The notes: generated by a model from the letters alone, not told the origin. A stretch of 64,000 nucleotides of DNA from Amaranthus tricolor (GCF_026212465.1 NC_080062.1:619501-683500), one strand, 5' to 3'; numbered from the stretch's first letter, positions 39,012 through 53,364 are shown. Numbers and translations: made by a program.

Positions 39012-39412
39012 GTCATAATTAGAGGTGTTCATTCGGTTGATCGGGTCGGTTTCGGACGGGTGTTATTCGGTTCGGTTGCATTTCAAATCGGTTATTTTTC
39101 GGCTGTGTGTTACAACGGGTCTCACGCGGGTCGAGTCGGTTAGTCACGGTTCGGTTGGAGATCGGTTATTCAAGCTATCGGGTTAGCATCAGTTCGGTGT
39201 CGGTTGAAGTTCGTGTCGAGTGTCAATCGGTCTCGGGTTGTCATCGATTACTAATTGGTTCGGTTTTTTCGGGTACAGATCGGGTTCGAGCTTTATTTTT
39301 CGAGTAGTTATCGGTTACGGACAACTATCGATCGGGTCAATATCGAAATAAGTTAATAGTCGGGTTTTTAATTGATGTATGCTCATTTTATGGCAAATCA
39401 ATTTATTTCAAT

Positions 39413-39564
<152 letters not shown>

Positions 39565-40559
39565 CTTTTATTTAATAATGTATCATGTTGCTACTTTTGA
39601 TAATTGGTTGAATATTAAAACTCAATAATCGAAACTCGATTTGTTTGAATGAATAAGAATAATCTAAACTATCTCGTAGGCTATTAGTTACGTACTTAGA
39701 CTTATTAGCGTTATTGACTTATTGTCTTATTGAGTACTCTAAAGTATAAACTAATAGTCTCTTCAATTCAGAGTAATTATCTCGATTTCTTTTTAGGCTT
39801 GTAATTAACCTATTAGAAATTTAGAATATATTACTAGAGGAGAATTTATGCAAATTCCAAATGAGACATTTGTTTTTTAATTAGAGGGAGTATAAGCTAT
39901 TAGAATAATATACATTACTCTATTACACTAATAATCGATTGTATTTCTAAGTTTGATAATTGAAACTTATCATATATAATAAAGTGAATTAGATTAATAG
40001 TAATCATAACCATTTTATATGATATTATGTATTTATACTTATTAGTGACCATGAATACTTTAAAATAATAAATCTATTACACTAATAATTGATCGTATAT
40101 TCGTATGTAATTTAAAGCTTAATAATGTTTGGAACTATATCTATTGGAGTGAATAAAACTAATACAAACTATCTTATAGAGGTATACTTATAGAGTTATA
40201 GTTATAGACTTATAGACTATCATTGACATTTGACTGTTAACTCAATGTTATTACTTATTACTATTAGTTATTAGTTATTATTGATCTTAAATACTCTAAA
40301 CTCTAAAGTAATTTATAGGCTATTATTAATAATCGATCGTAGATTCGTAATTCAAAGTTCACTTATCATAATTCGATCTATTATAGATTATAGTAAATGA
40401 AACTAGTGTAGTACTCCACCTTTTTTGTTACTTTGAATTAAATAGCCTAAATTATGTAATTTGACCAAATTCAATAATAAAAATATTTAATATTTGATAT
40501 AAAATATTTATATTACTCAAATAAATTATTTTAGATATAATCATATAATTGTCCAATTT

Positions 40560-41060
40560 GATGATAAAATGTTATTGGTTATATTGATAGCACACGGATA
40601 ACGGGTTTAAGCCGTTGGATTTATAATGGTAATATCTTATCAGTGGTCAAGATTGTGCCACGTCGCCGGATAAAGAACGGATTTGGTTCTTTTCCTCATC
40701 CTGAAAGTGAATCCTGAATTCCTGATACAATACTTCATTTCCCAAATCCCGCTCGACTAAACCCTAACCCAACTCTCTCTTCTTCATCCTCTCACTGAAA
40801 CCGGAGGCCCTTTTTCAATCCCATCCGTTCTCCTCCAATCCGGCTGGTAGAACACGTTCATCTCCGGCAGTTTACACTTCACACTCTCACGGCCCAAATA
40901 CCCAACAATCTTAAGGCAGTCGAAGAAACCCTAGTTTCTTCACCTTCACCGTCATAGCCGCACACACTGATTGAGTTTTGCTTTGAGTAAATTGCTTTGA
41001 GTAAATTGATGAGGAGGCTGTGAACTTGATTAAATTTGGTGAAGGAAGGTAAGGGCTTAT
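40560..41060 (+). other. Gene-leader-like segment within the hAT element
   Basis: A locally G+C-richer block resembles a plant promoter plus 5' leader. It has GTGCCACGTCGCCGG (a CACGT-type core), then a pyrimidine-rich run with AAACCCTAACCCAACTCTCT, CTTCTTCATCCTCTC and AAACCCTAG, and then GAAGGAAGGTAAGG, a good splice-donor context, near 41043-41055. A 17-bp unit (GCTTTGAGTAAATT...) is duplicated near 40980-41006. No convincing coding sequence follows. It may be the promoter/leader of a lost transposase gene, or host DNA captured by the element. Confidence 0.45.
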
Positions 41061-42316
41061 GATATTGTCTTTGAAAGTTATATTCATTGGGGTCATTTTT
41101 TACTTTCTTGGCATGCTTGAAGTCTGTATTTATGAAGATTTAGTTCAATTGTCTTCTGTATGCAACCTTATCTGCTTTGGAAGGAGCCCCATCATGTAAT
41201 TGAAGTCTGTATTTATGAAAGTTTAATTTCTGTATGCAATTCTCTTCTGTATGCAATCTAATCTGTATTGAACTTGTGTTCTTTCTTTTATTTTCTCCAT
41301 AGAAGTGCCTTTTTGTTTTGCAGTGTGAATTGTAGTTGTTATTCTTAATGGTAAGTACACACTTAGACATAGTTGATAGTTATGTATATCTTTATTCAGA
41401 ATCATTTGTGTATAATGATGATGATGTCTGAGATTGGTTTTAGTTGGTTAGGTTCACATAAGGATATAAACACTCAAATAAAATCTTAGATAGTAATGGA
41501 TACTTCTAATAAGGATAACTGTGAATCTGTGATATAAATTCATAGAAAGGGGATTTGATATTATACTCTTAAAATGTATCTGACGTATATCTTGTGGCTT
41601 ATTTCTAAAACTGACCTAAGGACTTGAAATTTACCCAACCAAATATGTTGCTAATTATGAATAACATTGCAAGCTTCTTCCATGAACATGAACTTACTTT
41701 TTCCATATTATTACTTTTTAGGTTTTAGTCTGAATGTTTGATTATGCTTATGGGTTTTGAATTTCTTCTGGGTTTCATCTTGATGGGTTGAATTGCTTGT
41801 GAAAATATGCAAAACAATGGATGCTGAGGGAATGATCAATATTTAGGATTGTACCTACGATTAGTTCGTATTTTCTTGGCTTTTTTGTGTTGCAATTCTT
41901 TAGATTCACCTACGATTGTACCTTTGTATATTACTTGTTTGATATATGGAGTATGAATGTAATTTGAGTGAGTACAGCAACGCATCACAAAGGGCAGTTG
42001 TAATCATAATTTATTCTGTGGCATGGGTATGAGTTAAGATTATTTGTAAACTTACAGTGTTAAACTTACTTTTTCCATATTATTATAGCTTGGTTGAACA
42101 AACATTGTTTGTTGTTGCTGCACAGACCTGCTGAGCTGCTGCTGACTCTTGCTCTTTCGAGGTTGCTCATTCAGCCCACATCTACTAATACTAGTTAATA
42201 GCTGCAATTTTTTTTTCATGTAATTTTTTCATGTAATTTTTTTTTCGTTCTTTATGTAAATTGTTTTTGAATATTATTGACTAAATTTTTTCTTTGTCAC
42301 TCATTTTTAATAGCTT

Positions 42317-42443
42317 ATTTATATATTTAAATTTTTGGTGGATGTATAAGTGATGGATGTAAATTTTTGGGGTTAAAAACTTAATATTTATATATTTAAA
42401 TTTGGTGGATGTATAAGTGATGAATGTAAATTTTTGGGGCTTA
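42317..42443. repeat. 68-bp tandem duplication inside the hAT element
   Basis: Two copies containing TATTTATATATTTAAATTT, GGTGGATGTATAAGTGATG and ATGTAAATTTTTGGGG with a 68-bp period. Confidence 0.85.
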
Positions 42444-43003
42444 AAGCTTGAAGAATTGGTGGAATCTTATTGGTTTATAGTTGATTTGCTAAGATATTTA
42501 TATATAAACTTGTTTACAATCTTTCAATATTAGAAATTAGTTTTCAAATATTCAAAAAATCATAATTAGAAAACTGAAATTGGATTCGGATTTATAACAG
42601 TTCGATTAAGAATCGGTTCGGGTTGGTATCAGTTCGGGTTAAAAACAGTTCGACTAATAATCGATTTGGGTTTGTACCAGTTCGGGTTAAAAACAGTTCG
42701 ATCTTAATCGGTTTTAGTCAGGTTGCATTCGGTTACGTGCATACTTCGGGTCGGATTTGAATCGGGTCGAGCATTTTTCAGTTCGGGTAACATCGGTTAA
42801 GGTTTATATGTCGGTTATGAAATTCGGTTGCAGTTCGAGTTCGATTTTGGCCTTTTCGGTTATTAAACGGTTCGAGTGAAGTATCGGTTCGGGTAATTGC
42901 GGTTCGGTAAACCTAAAAAACTTACATTTTTTCGGGTCGGGTAATTATCGGTTCCGAGTCAGATTTTCGGGTCGGGTTTGTTTTGAACAGCTCTAGTCAT
43001 AAT

Positions 43004-46000
43004 ATATTTTAGATGAATTTTTAAGCAATGTTTCTACATGAAAATGATTAATATCAAAAAAATCATGAAAGATTTTGCTAAAATTAAAAACTAAATTTGA
43101 AAATTTGACTCCTCTTTCTAAAATTAAAATTTTTCCCTTTTATAGAATGTGATTACTTGAAAAATAATTTTTCCAATAATTCTAAAAACTAATTCAAATT
43201 AACGAAATAATAAAAGCAAAATTACTGCCTCAAATGCAAATTTATAGAATCAAGGTGGTGAGTCATTGCCTATATAACGGCGACTTGTCACTTTAATAAC
43301 TATGTCCAAACTAAGATTTTAGAGAGGTGGTGGTGAGTCAATGTTTATACAGCGGTGAGTTTCACTTATTTGGTGATGACTCGCCGCTTTTCGTTTTGCC
43401 TTGATTTTTCTTCATTTGATGGGTGACGAGTCGTGATCTTGATGTATATGTGGTCTTGGTGATGACTCGTGGCTTAAATTTTGCATTCGTACCTCATTTT
43501 TCTTACTAGCTTATCAGGGTTTTAGGCTATTTCCATAAACATTCACCTTCTTGTAACTCCATAGGACGTATAATTTGTCATAAGACTTCCAAATTCACTT
43601 CTAGATATTTAATTATCATTAAGTGTTAATTTCATAGTGAACAAACGTAAAAGAACTTTAAAAACATTTTTTACAATTATAAAAAATAAGATTAAAATTT
43701 TAGGGGCAATAGTATGGTTAATATTTATATTTTTACAACAGTAAATAATATTCTATATATTTGTCCATTATTTAAATTTACTTTCTTTTATAGAAATAAA
43801 TAGCTCAATACAATAGCTTACTCTTTATTTATGTCTTCAAAAATAGCTTATTCTCTATTTATGTCATCAAAAGGATGGGAATGGCCAACTCTATGCTTGA
43901 ATAGGTAGTTTACAAAACTTGAGTTTGATAATTAAGTTTGTGTAGAAGAAGCTAAAATTTATATGCTTTGGCCATCTACATTAATTTATTTAATACCAAA
44001 TCTATCTATAACTAATATGATTTACCGATTACTCGTTTAACTTAGACCTAAAATAAAAACCCATTTGACTCTTAAATTTTAAAAATTTCAGGTAACCAAT
44101 AATAACATTTAATGTGTTTCTTTACAAGAAAATTATTTGATATTAACAAATAAAATAACTACAAATAAATTTGTCAAATTAAGTTTAATTTCAGACAAAA
44201 ATACGCTTAAAAAGAAGAAAATTATTATAATTATAAATATATTATTTTCTGCACTTTTCATGCAGTCAATTTATATATCTAATGAAGATTAATTATAAGT
44301 TTGTCAGACAATTAAAGACTTTCTCTTTCAGACTTATAATAAAGGAATATTTTATCATTTATATTTATAATTATAGATTTTTCCTTGACCATTCCTCTCT
44401 TATCTATAGGAATTATCCGTACCCTATATTTTCTTTTAAAAAAGTAGTGTAGTGATTAGGAAAAACCTTGTTAGACTTTGACATTTCTTGAATTTGTGGC
44501 TTGTTGTAGTTGAAGAGGTAAAATTGCTCACAACTATAACAATGATGATTTTTTAAGGACATATTTTTGGTTCCTAGCTAGCTAGCCGTGCAATCCATCA
44601 AGGGTCCGTCGTCCGTGCGTTTGTTGACATGGATATTTTGAAGTATAAAGAACAATGGTATTTTTTAGAGAATGGTGGAAATTTTTTAAATTTTTATTCC
44701 CAATTATTTTGATAATTAGTATCTCTAATTAATTAACTATAATAATAAAAAAATTCTACAGGGCTAATGTTCTTTTTTAAATACTATATGAAACAATGTC
44801 CATGACTTAGTTAATAATATTTTGTTATTAGTGATGTATCTGAAAAAGGAGTTATTGAGAACACAAATAACTCATAAATATAGAAAAGATTATTAAATAA
44901 AATTATACTTTATAGAATTTATCATATAAATATATACAAGATTTTGTTGTTTATGAACTCAACACCTTAATGTATAGGTGCCAAAAGAACTCCTGAGCTG
45001 CCACTAATTTCACATTAGTATTTGAAATAACAAAAAACCAAAAATAACAAAAAAAAACCCTTGTCTGTTAATGCCTCTTTAGCCCATGTGAAAAAGCCAA
45101 CAAAAATTAATAGTCAACCGATAACAAAACCAACTTAAATGGCCTTTAAAGACCTAATTTAATATACTAGTCGAGCAAACAAGTCAAACAAATCAACCAA
45201 TAATTGATTCTCAAACAACTATTTAATTTTATACACTTCTAGAGGAAGTATATATCATCAAATAACACAAGCATCGTGATGCATACATAATTCTTCACAA
45301 GAAACACTTAATTTTGATATGTGAGCAAGTCTTTAGTCTCATGTTCTAATTAGCAAAAGATTATATAAACTCTTAAAAATGGGATTTCATATTCCCTCCA
45401 TGATTAAAGCAATGTATTATGTATTAAACCTTTTTTGGGTAGTTCATTGAAGAATGGTGTAATTGATTATGCAACATGGTCCTCATTAGAACTCATACTC
45501 CTACATGCATGCTTAAAGCTTTGCCTAATTTTTTTCAATTTTTTCCTTATTAATAGTATATACTTGGTCCTACAAAATATTTGTAGAATCTGTTTACATG
45601 ATGGTGATACGTGATAAACAGTTTTTGATTTTATTGATTGATTTCTCATAAGAAAGAAAAATGTTAAATCAAGATTTTGAATAGTTATTTATGTTTATGC
45701 AATTTTTATGCTTACCTAATATTACCATTATTATACTTGATATAGTATTGGAAATGATCCATATAATTTATATACTTCACTTAAAGTTAAATATATCTTA
45801 ATGTAAAAGTTGATTATTTATAGTACGTCATTTGGGGCTTGTTTGGTGTCAGGTAACTGTAATTATAGATGGATGTAGTTGTACAATTTTAACTTTTTGA
45901 TATCTATATGTCTAACGAACAATGTAAATTAATAACGCGTGATTAATGTAGCAATGATAATGTTGGATTGTAATTTGTTGGAAAAAATGTACTATTTTTG

Positions 46001-47158
46001 GTTTTAGAATGCTATAACATATAACATTCTGAAAACCGCTCATTCTCTGCATCATTACAAGCTATTTAAACTATTGCTTTTTCAAAAAGTAACATCTTTT
46101 ATAAAAGTAACATTTTTAACCTCATTAAACTACTATAATTTCTTTTGTAAGAAGTTATATTACATGTACAAACAATTAGATCCTTAGAACATAATAAACT
46201 TTAGAAAATATATAACAAACTCTTTAGTTTACGATGACATAGTGAATTCGAGTCATACTTTTAAAGTTGATTTTTAATAAAATATTTAATTGTATATCAA
46301 CAATGTCAATTAGGAAACAATCAAGCCAATCAAGTCAATTAATTGATCTTGTCAAGAATACAATAAAGGATACAATTAAGTCCCTTAATTGCTTTGATTG
46401 ATCCCCTAAATGTTACATCTAACTTAGGGGTGATGAATATGGTGTGCAAAACAAAACACAAATTATTGTAGAGGATTTTCAATATTTATAAATCAAAGCT
46501 TTGGTATTGTTGCTAATCTAAAACAATATTTTTTCTTATTGGATTAAGGTTGGGAATTAAGTCATTATAATTAAGAGGAGATAGAAAATTAAGCGTTTTA
46601 TAGGTTGTGATAACTAAACCATTAACACAAGGCCGGAAGAAAAAGTATTTAAGTCTTTAGTCACTGAGCTAATTAAACTCTCTTGTATGGACTTAGTACA
46701 CATTAATATAATGTGACTGCACCAACCTTAATAAAAGTATATTAGAAGGTCAGTAGAGTCCAGAGTAAAAAATGCGCGTTAGTGAATCAGATAGTAAAGA
46801 GCGTGAGTAAGTAGAGAATAGAGTATAAAAAGTAATGCAAAATAAATTTTGGGTACTAAATCTATATTAGACTTTTTTTTATTTCAATATTAAATCCTCA
46901 AAATATTTGAGACCACCCTGCCTATAATTTATTGAACTTTCATGTGACTTACCGTCCAATGTCTAATACTATTTTTTTGTCCAAATGATAAAGATAATAT
47001 ACAGTTAACCCCACTAATCTCATTCTAATCATACATTATCTCCCTAATCTTTTTACTTGTCAACCCCTAAGTGTAAGAAGACAGATATGACATTAGTCAT
47101 GCTTCCTTCTTGTATATAATTGAAAAAGGAACCCATGAAGGCTGGACCATTATACTAA
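43004..47158. other. Intergenic, no gene seen
   Basis: No supportable gene. At 43250-43490 a block repeats GTGAGTCA / GTGATGACTCG / GTGACGAGTCG words alongside AACGGCGAC. At about 45835 a GGGGCTTGTTTGGTGTC motif resembles a hAT-MITE terminus. Confidence 0.5.
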
Positions 47159-47338
47159 CGTCCCAGTTGGTAATTAGTAATAAATAGTGAGAATAATAAT
47201 GAAAAGTTAGTGTAATTTGGATAGAGATATCTCTTGATAAGTTTAATGGTCATACTTATTCTCTTTTAGTAATCTCATTTTCATCACAAAATTTATTCTA
47301 ATGTATTATCACCAATTAACACCGAAAACGGGCCGTGA
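47159..47338. mobile_element. hAT-type MITE, shorter copy
   Basis: Shares a 110-bp core with the element at 50233, including TAATGAAAAGTTAGTGTAAT, CTTGATAAGTTTAATGG, CATACTTATTCTC and CACAAAATTTATTC. Ends are GTCCCAGTTGGTAAT and AAACGGGCC-like. Internal deletion relative to the longer copy. Confidence 0.55.
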
Positions 47339-47344
47339 TGGGAA

Positions 47345-49955
47345 TTTAGGTTCAGATTTATTTATATCATGATCTCTCGGTCATTTGATTAAAATGTTAA
47401 CGAACATTCAATTGTGTAAAAACAATTAAGAATGACAATCAAATTAATTTGACGGACATGCAGAGATAAGTGCTTAGTACACTCTGATATTTTAGATTCG
47501 TCTTTAATTATACTAATTAACAAAAATAATTATTTCTCATAAAGCTGTTAATTAGATCACTAATTGACCTATTAGAAGGTGAAATTAACAATGATTGGAT
47601 GCTTTATCTTTATTTATATATTAAATAGTAATTTTCAAATCCATATTCTAACAACGTGAAGCCCATTATACCAAAGAATTGTAATATTATCCTGTACCCA
47701 TGTGTTACTTTTTAAAAAGTATTCTCAATTAATTCTTAATTATTTTCTTAGATCCTTAGCCTAATTTCATCATTTTATTGGTCGAAATCTTATAATTTAT
47801 ATATTAATATTAATTTATTAATATATATTTATAATAAAGGACATGTAGGTTAATATGGGTAGCTTAACTTTAGGTGAACATTGAAGCAAAGTGTACCTTG
47901 ATCTTGTAACTTATAGGTGCAAACCCCTTTCCAAACTAATGTTATGTCATCAAATTAATTCATTGGTTAATGGAAGTGTTAGGTTGCTTTTGTTAGTTCA
48001 AAATAGAAAAAATTTTGTCCATAACTTGAATAGCTACTTAACATATTTTATAATATATTATAAAAAATATATATTAAAATTTCACTTAAATTTATTTTAA
48101 TTTCTTTGTATTCTAAAAAATAATGTTTAAAGTTTCTTTCTCCAACAATAAAAAAGAGAGTGCCAATTTGAGTTATATGTACATAATAACTTAAAAGTCA
48201 TTAATTTCAATCTAAAATTAGTAATGTTCTTGACTTTTTCACGACTCTAGATAAAATAATATAGGTTTCATTCATAGAAATATTTACTGAGTTACGATTT
48301 TATATCAACAACATTAAAAGAAAAGTTCATCAATAAAATAATACAACCATCTCTAAAAATCAACACTTCATAAAATCGACACAATATGAAATGAAAAGTT
48401 TTCACAATAAAAGATTATATACCTTTTCATTTTAGATAAAAAAAATACCTTAATTTTAAAATAAAAACTTTTAAAAGGTGAAGAGGGAGGGAAAAAAATT
48501 TAACTTGTAGTTGGACTAGGCTTCATCCCTATAAATAATTTTTAATGCTTATAATTTTTACTTGACTATTAGCGGACTGTCCGGCTTATAAAAATTATTC
48601 AAGATCCGTTATTATTATTATTATTATTATGATTAATAGGAGGTAATGTGGTTTTGTGGAAAATCCAACTAGAAAAATCTTGAGTATGTGTGCTTATGTT
48701 TCGATCAAATACCACATACTCAAACAACATGATACGCTCAAATTATTTATACATATTAGGATAATCAATATACAGTATTATTATAACTTACATAATACAT
48801 TATGTTCACTACAAACAACAAAAGTCACCAAATACCATCTAGCATTAGATTCCAAACTAAATACACTAGTAAAGAAATATTCTATTAATTGGCATTGTAT
48901 AGATATGCTTTTTATTTTCAACTTAATATAATCAATATAACCTTTTGTGGCACATATATATTTATTTATACATATATAATTAAAAATTATTTTTTTACTT
49001 TCTTTTATAATTATTTGAAAAATTATTAGATACTCTAATAATGAGATGATATAATTTTAACACTTTTAAAATTAATTAAAGTACATATACTATATACTTA
49101 TATAATATTGTTGGGTTGACTTTTAATTCTCTTGAGATTTCTATTTTTATAGGAATTGCATAATTGCATAATTTGATTTTTTTTTTGGGCATATAAACAA
49201 AATACAAATTCCCTCTAAAGTAGAAGTTCTCACATAAAGTTCGAAATTAATTATCAAGGGGTTGTTAGTAAAAAAAATTTACACGCCATAAATGGTGGGT
49301 GTAACATTTTAGATGGGTATGTGTACGGAAGCGGATATATCTGATTCACTCACTTATTTTGTCATCCCTAAATCAAATAAGTAAAGACTTTTTCTAGAAA
49401 TTCAACAAAAAAAGTAAATTTTTATGAATTTAAAATTTCTATTATATTTATTTTTTATATCAAACAAATGAGTTCTAAACTTTTTACAGAAAATGATTTT
49501 AGATTAATATAATAAATTTTTGGAGAAAAAAATTACATCGTTGTAAGAAAAAAAAAAGTACAAAACCAAATATTGCCAAAAAGGAAAAAAAAAAATTGAT
49601 CATCAAAGCATAGGGATCACAAACATGCATAGATGAACATGAATATTCTGAAATGTTGTATTTCCCTAGCTATAGCATGTGTTAGGTCTCATCTCACATG
49701 CTCCACCATTACATGATCAAATAGTAGTACATTTTTGTTTATTCTTACACATACTCCTACTTCATGTGCTTACAAATTTGACTAATAAGCTTGTTCAAAT
49801 CACATAAACCTATGTATATTAGACTGCATGCATGGAGTATTATAATATAGCATCACCATGGACTTATAAAACACATCAAAATAAGCCATTCTTCTTGTTT
49901 TGGATAGTATTAGATTGCTATTAAGAGTTGAGTTTGATGCTATTCTTAGGCTATA
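47345..49955. other. Intergenic, no gene seen
   Basis: A+T-rich, with no supportable exon. A (TTA)n microsatellite lies at 48608-48630. Short open frames at 47891-48100 and 48656-48931 show no protein features. Confidence 0.5.
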
Positions 49956-49959
49956 TAAG

Positions 49960-50222
49960 GGATTTTTGGGGCTTCATTTATAAACTTAAACTTTTGGTTT
50001 GATTGGTTCCTTGACATGGTATTATAAGTCAATGTGACAAATAGATACGAGTTATAATCTCAATTATGAACAACTCCTCAAATTCAAGTGGAATATTTCA
50101 CACTAGAAATGAGGTGGGCTTAAGCTGCATTCACACTTCTAGACCAAATGACTCTCGATCGTATGAGAGGCCTCAACCATTAGCTTAATTTTTTTTGAAT
50201 ATATATAATATATCATTGGGGC
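49960..50222 (+). repeat. SINE-like tRNA-derived repeat
   Basis: AACTTTTGGTTTGATTGGTT (box-A-like), CCTTGACATGGTATTATAAG, a mutated box-B region, then AAGTGGAATATTTCACAC, CACACTTCTAGACCAAATG, GACTCTC and GGCCTCAACCATTAGCTTAA. It is the longest copy in the window and shows the 3' body best. Confidence 0.6.
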
Positions 50223-50232
50223 CTCAACCATT

Positions 50233-50542
50233 ACGTGTCGTTTGGTAATCGATATTAAATGGTGGGAATGATAATGAAATGTTAATGTAATTTTAGTAAG
50301 AATATTTCTTGACAAATTTAATGACCATACTAATTCTCATACAACAGTCTCATTTTTTTCACAAAATTCATTCCAATACATTACCACTTGAACATGTGCT
50401 ATTAGGTGGTAATGAAAAATTGTGAACGAAAAACCTTTTTATGATCAAATTACTATGGTAATGACATGATACATATCATAAAAATTAAAACTACAAATCA
50501 TTTCCATTACCATTAATTAGTAGTATTAACCAAACAGGCCGT
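50233..50542. mobile_element. hAT-type MITE, longer copy
   Basis: Left end CGTGTCGTTTGGTAATCG and right end (inverted) ACGGCCTGTTTGGTTAATAC are imperfect inverted repeats with the GTTTGGT signature common to hAT MITEs. The core is homologous to the copy at 47159. The target duplication is not clear. Confidence 0.6.
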
Positions 50543-50549
50543 TAGAGTA

Positions 50550-51905
50550 TACATAATGTAAGATTGGGGTCTTAGCTATTAACTTACACTTTTGTTTGAA
50601 TTTGTTGTTTAACAGCTATTAGGGTTTCATACATCCAATACCACCATGTACAAGTAAGCTAGGCATTGTGCGTGTCATCGTAGTTGACTTGAATTAAACT
50701 GATTTAAATTGAATAAGTTGAATAATGATTTTAAGAATGAAAGTAATATATTGAATTAGATTAAATTTAATTTACAATAAAAGTGATTGAAGGACACAAT
50801 CCAAGAATATTTCATTTTTTTATTTAATAAATTTGAATTAAAATAATTAAAGTTAAACTGAATTGTACTTATTACGTAGCATAAATGTAAATTGGATTAA
50901 TATTAAGATTAGAGAGTAAAATATATTTGAGTTATGCATGTTCCTTCCATTATCGCATTAGTGAATATCATGTAAATTAATTGTTAGCATTTAAGCTGAA
51001 AAAAACAACCTTAATTTAGTATTATAATTCATATCTCATATTCATAAGATAGCTTTTATATTAAAAAATTACACTAATTTCAGATTGAGTTAATTAACAG
51101 GTAGACAACATATGATATATTTATCAAAAAAATTTACAATTAGAGAAAGCTGAACTCAAAAAAACCTAAAAATTGAAATATAAAGAAAAAAACACATCAT
51201 AGGTAGGAAACAATTCATGCTTAGTATTTTGAACCAAGGATAAACGCACTATAGGATGTTTGACTCGACTCATAATTTCTCAAAATTTGTGATAAAATCC
51301 AAGATATTAATTGTTTGCCGTCCTAGCATATAGCAATCTAGCAACATTATTGACTTTAATACCTTTTATAATAGTATAATGGTCATATACTTCAATTTTT
51401 CACACTATTTATCTTTATTTTTATGTGGTCAATTTGACTCATCATGCATCCTATATATAGGTTTTGTTTGTATTATAATACTAGGTGAAAAGTGAAATAA
51501 ATCAAAATTTCTTCACTAATGAAAAATATCAATTGGCAAATGCCAATTTGTAAATACCAATAAAAATGATCATATCTTAAATATTAATAAAATATTAGTT
51601 AATGACAAATATCATCATCTAACAACATCGATATTTAGAGAAATTTTATTAGATAACAATTGATGAAATCACATGATACACCTTACTATTTTGAAGTGTC
51701 CATAATTACCCAAGTAAGATATCTCTATCCATGATAGGGTCTAGCCTATTTGGGCCTTACAAACAAACCGTTAGAAAATGATAAATATCATCCTTAAGAG
51801 ATTGATATTTAAAAGAATTTTAATGGATAATTGATGATTATATGACACACCTTACCGTACTGAAGTTTTCATAATTACCCATGCAAGATGGCTCTATCTA
51901 TGGGC
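50550..51905. other. Intergenic, no gene seen
   Basis: A+T-rich. A related pair of segments at about 51590-51760 and 51775-51900 (GATAAATATCATC, TTTTAATGGATAA, GACACACCTTAC, CATAATTACCCA, AAGATxxCTCTATC, ATGGG) is a diverged direct duplication. No gene. Confidence 0.5.
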
Positions 51906-51909
51906 AGCT

Positions 51910-52015
51910 ATTATTGTGAGAAACCGTCTCTTAAAAAGACGATTATTTTGTTATTAATTGGCTATTTAACCCATATATTTAATACGTCTCTTGGAAAAAC
52001 CGTCTCTTGCAATAA
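51910..52015. mobile_element. GAGACGGTCTC-type MITE, about 106 bp
   Basis: Left end ATTATTGTGAGAAACCGTCT and inverted right end ATTATTGCAAGAGACGGTTT form terminal inverted repeats. Sequences with the same terminus recur near 9815, 29316 and 63508. It abuts the 1.5-kb element that starts at 52023. Confidence 0.6.
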
Positions 52016-52562
52016 TTTGTAACGCAAAAACTTGGACGAGACCGTCTCAATTTGAGACAGTCATTATGGGCCGACCCATAAACGCACGTGTATAACAACA
52101 ACATTTCCCTTCCCTCCTTTTTTCCATTTCCCTGTCACAACTTCCTCATTTTTTCTTACTTCCATAATTAAAACTTTCAATTATACTCTTCTCTATTTTA
52201 TTTCCTTTCTTGATTTTTGATATTTTTGTTTCTTCCTCTTTATGATTACTGATTCTTCCTCTTGGTTCTTGCCATTTTTTAAAAGATTTCAATTATTCCT
52301 CTTCAAAACCCTTAAAATAGTTCAACCATGACTTTTTAGTAGCTTTTTATGATTATTGATTGTGATTTTTCAAGAATCATAAAATGAGAAATTAATTCAA
52401 AGCATAATTAAAATAATTTAGGATTGGAGATTACTTGCAAAGAGAATTAGATTGGAGGAAGAAGTCAAGAACACAAAACCCTAAAAATTGTAATGTAGTC
52501 GTAGGATTGAAGATTACGTTTTCACCATCGTTAAACACGTTTATATATATTTGTAAATAGTC

Positions 52563-53060
52563 CAAATTGAATATGCTAATAGTTAAATTATGACATATAA
52601 ATTGACAATTGATATTTTATAATCTAACTCAATTTTAAACGTATAAAATTTTAAACGTATAAGCTTAAATTATCGTTTTAAAAATAAGTATTTAAAGTCT
52701 ATAAAGATAATGTATAAGTTTTAGTTCAAATTGAATATGTTAATAGTTAAATTATGACATATAAATTGACACTGATGTTTTATAATCTAACTCAATTTTG
52801 AACTTATAATCTTTAGTTATCGTTTTAAAAATAAATATTCAAATTGTATAGATGTATTGTATAGCATTTAGTTCAAATTTAATATGTAATAGTAAAATTG
52901 TTATATATAAAATGACAATTGATGTTTTATAATTTAACTCAATTTTGAACTTATAATCTTCAACTGAGGATTTAAAGATAAGTATTCAGATTGAGTAGAG
53001 TTATTGCAACGCATTAAGTTCAAATTGAACATGTTAGAAATAAAATTTTGATATATAAAT
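52563..53060. repeat. 147-164-bp minisatellite inside the TIR element
   Basis: Copies begin with CAAATTGAATATG-like words at 52563, 52727, 52874 and 53021 (last one partial). Each carries TATAAATTGACA, TTTTATAATCTAACTCAATTT and TTATCGTTTTAAAAATAAGT-like blocks. Confidence 0.85.
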
Positions 53061-53126
53061 TGACATTGTATCCTCATCTGCATCTCTTTATAATGTCTTT
53101 GAAATCATTTTCATGTCTAAATCATT

Positions 53127-53364
53127 CATTAAATCCTCCATTAGAGAGATGTTTGGAGTTTTAAAGATGAAATGTCGATTTTCTTTATAATTTCTTGAAG
53201 ATTTTCAGAGATTTTGTAAAGAATTTATGTGCAAACTTTTTTGTTCATTAAAATCCTCCATTAAAGAGATCTTTGGAGTTTTGAAGATAAAATGTTGATT
53301 TTCTTGATAATTTCTTGAAGATTTTTAGAGATTTTATAAAGAATTGAATGAGCAAATGTTTTTA
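53127..53364. repeat. 119-bp tandem duplication inside the TIR element
   Basis: Copies at 53127 and 53246 share CATTAAATCCTCCATTA, GAGAGATxTTTGGAGTTTT, AAATGTxGATTTTCTT and AATTTCTTGAAGATTTT blocks. Confidence 0.88.
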
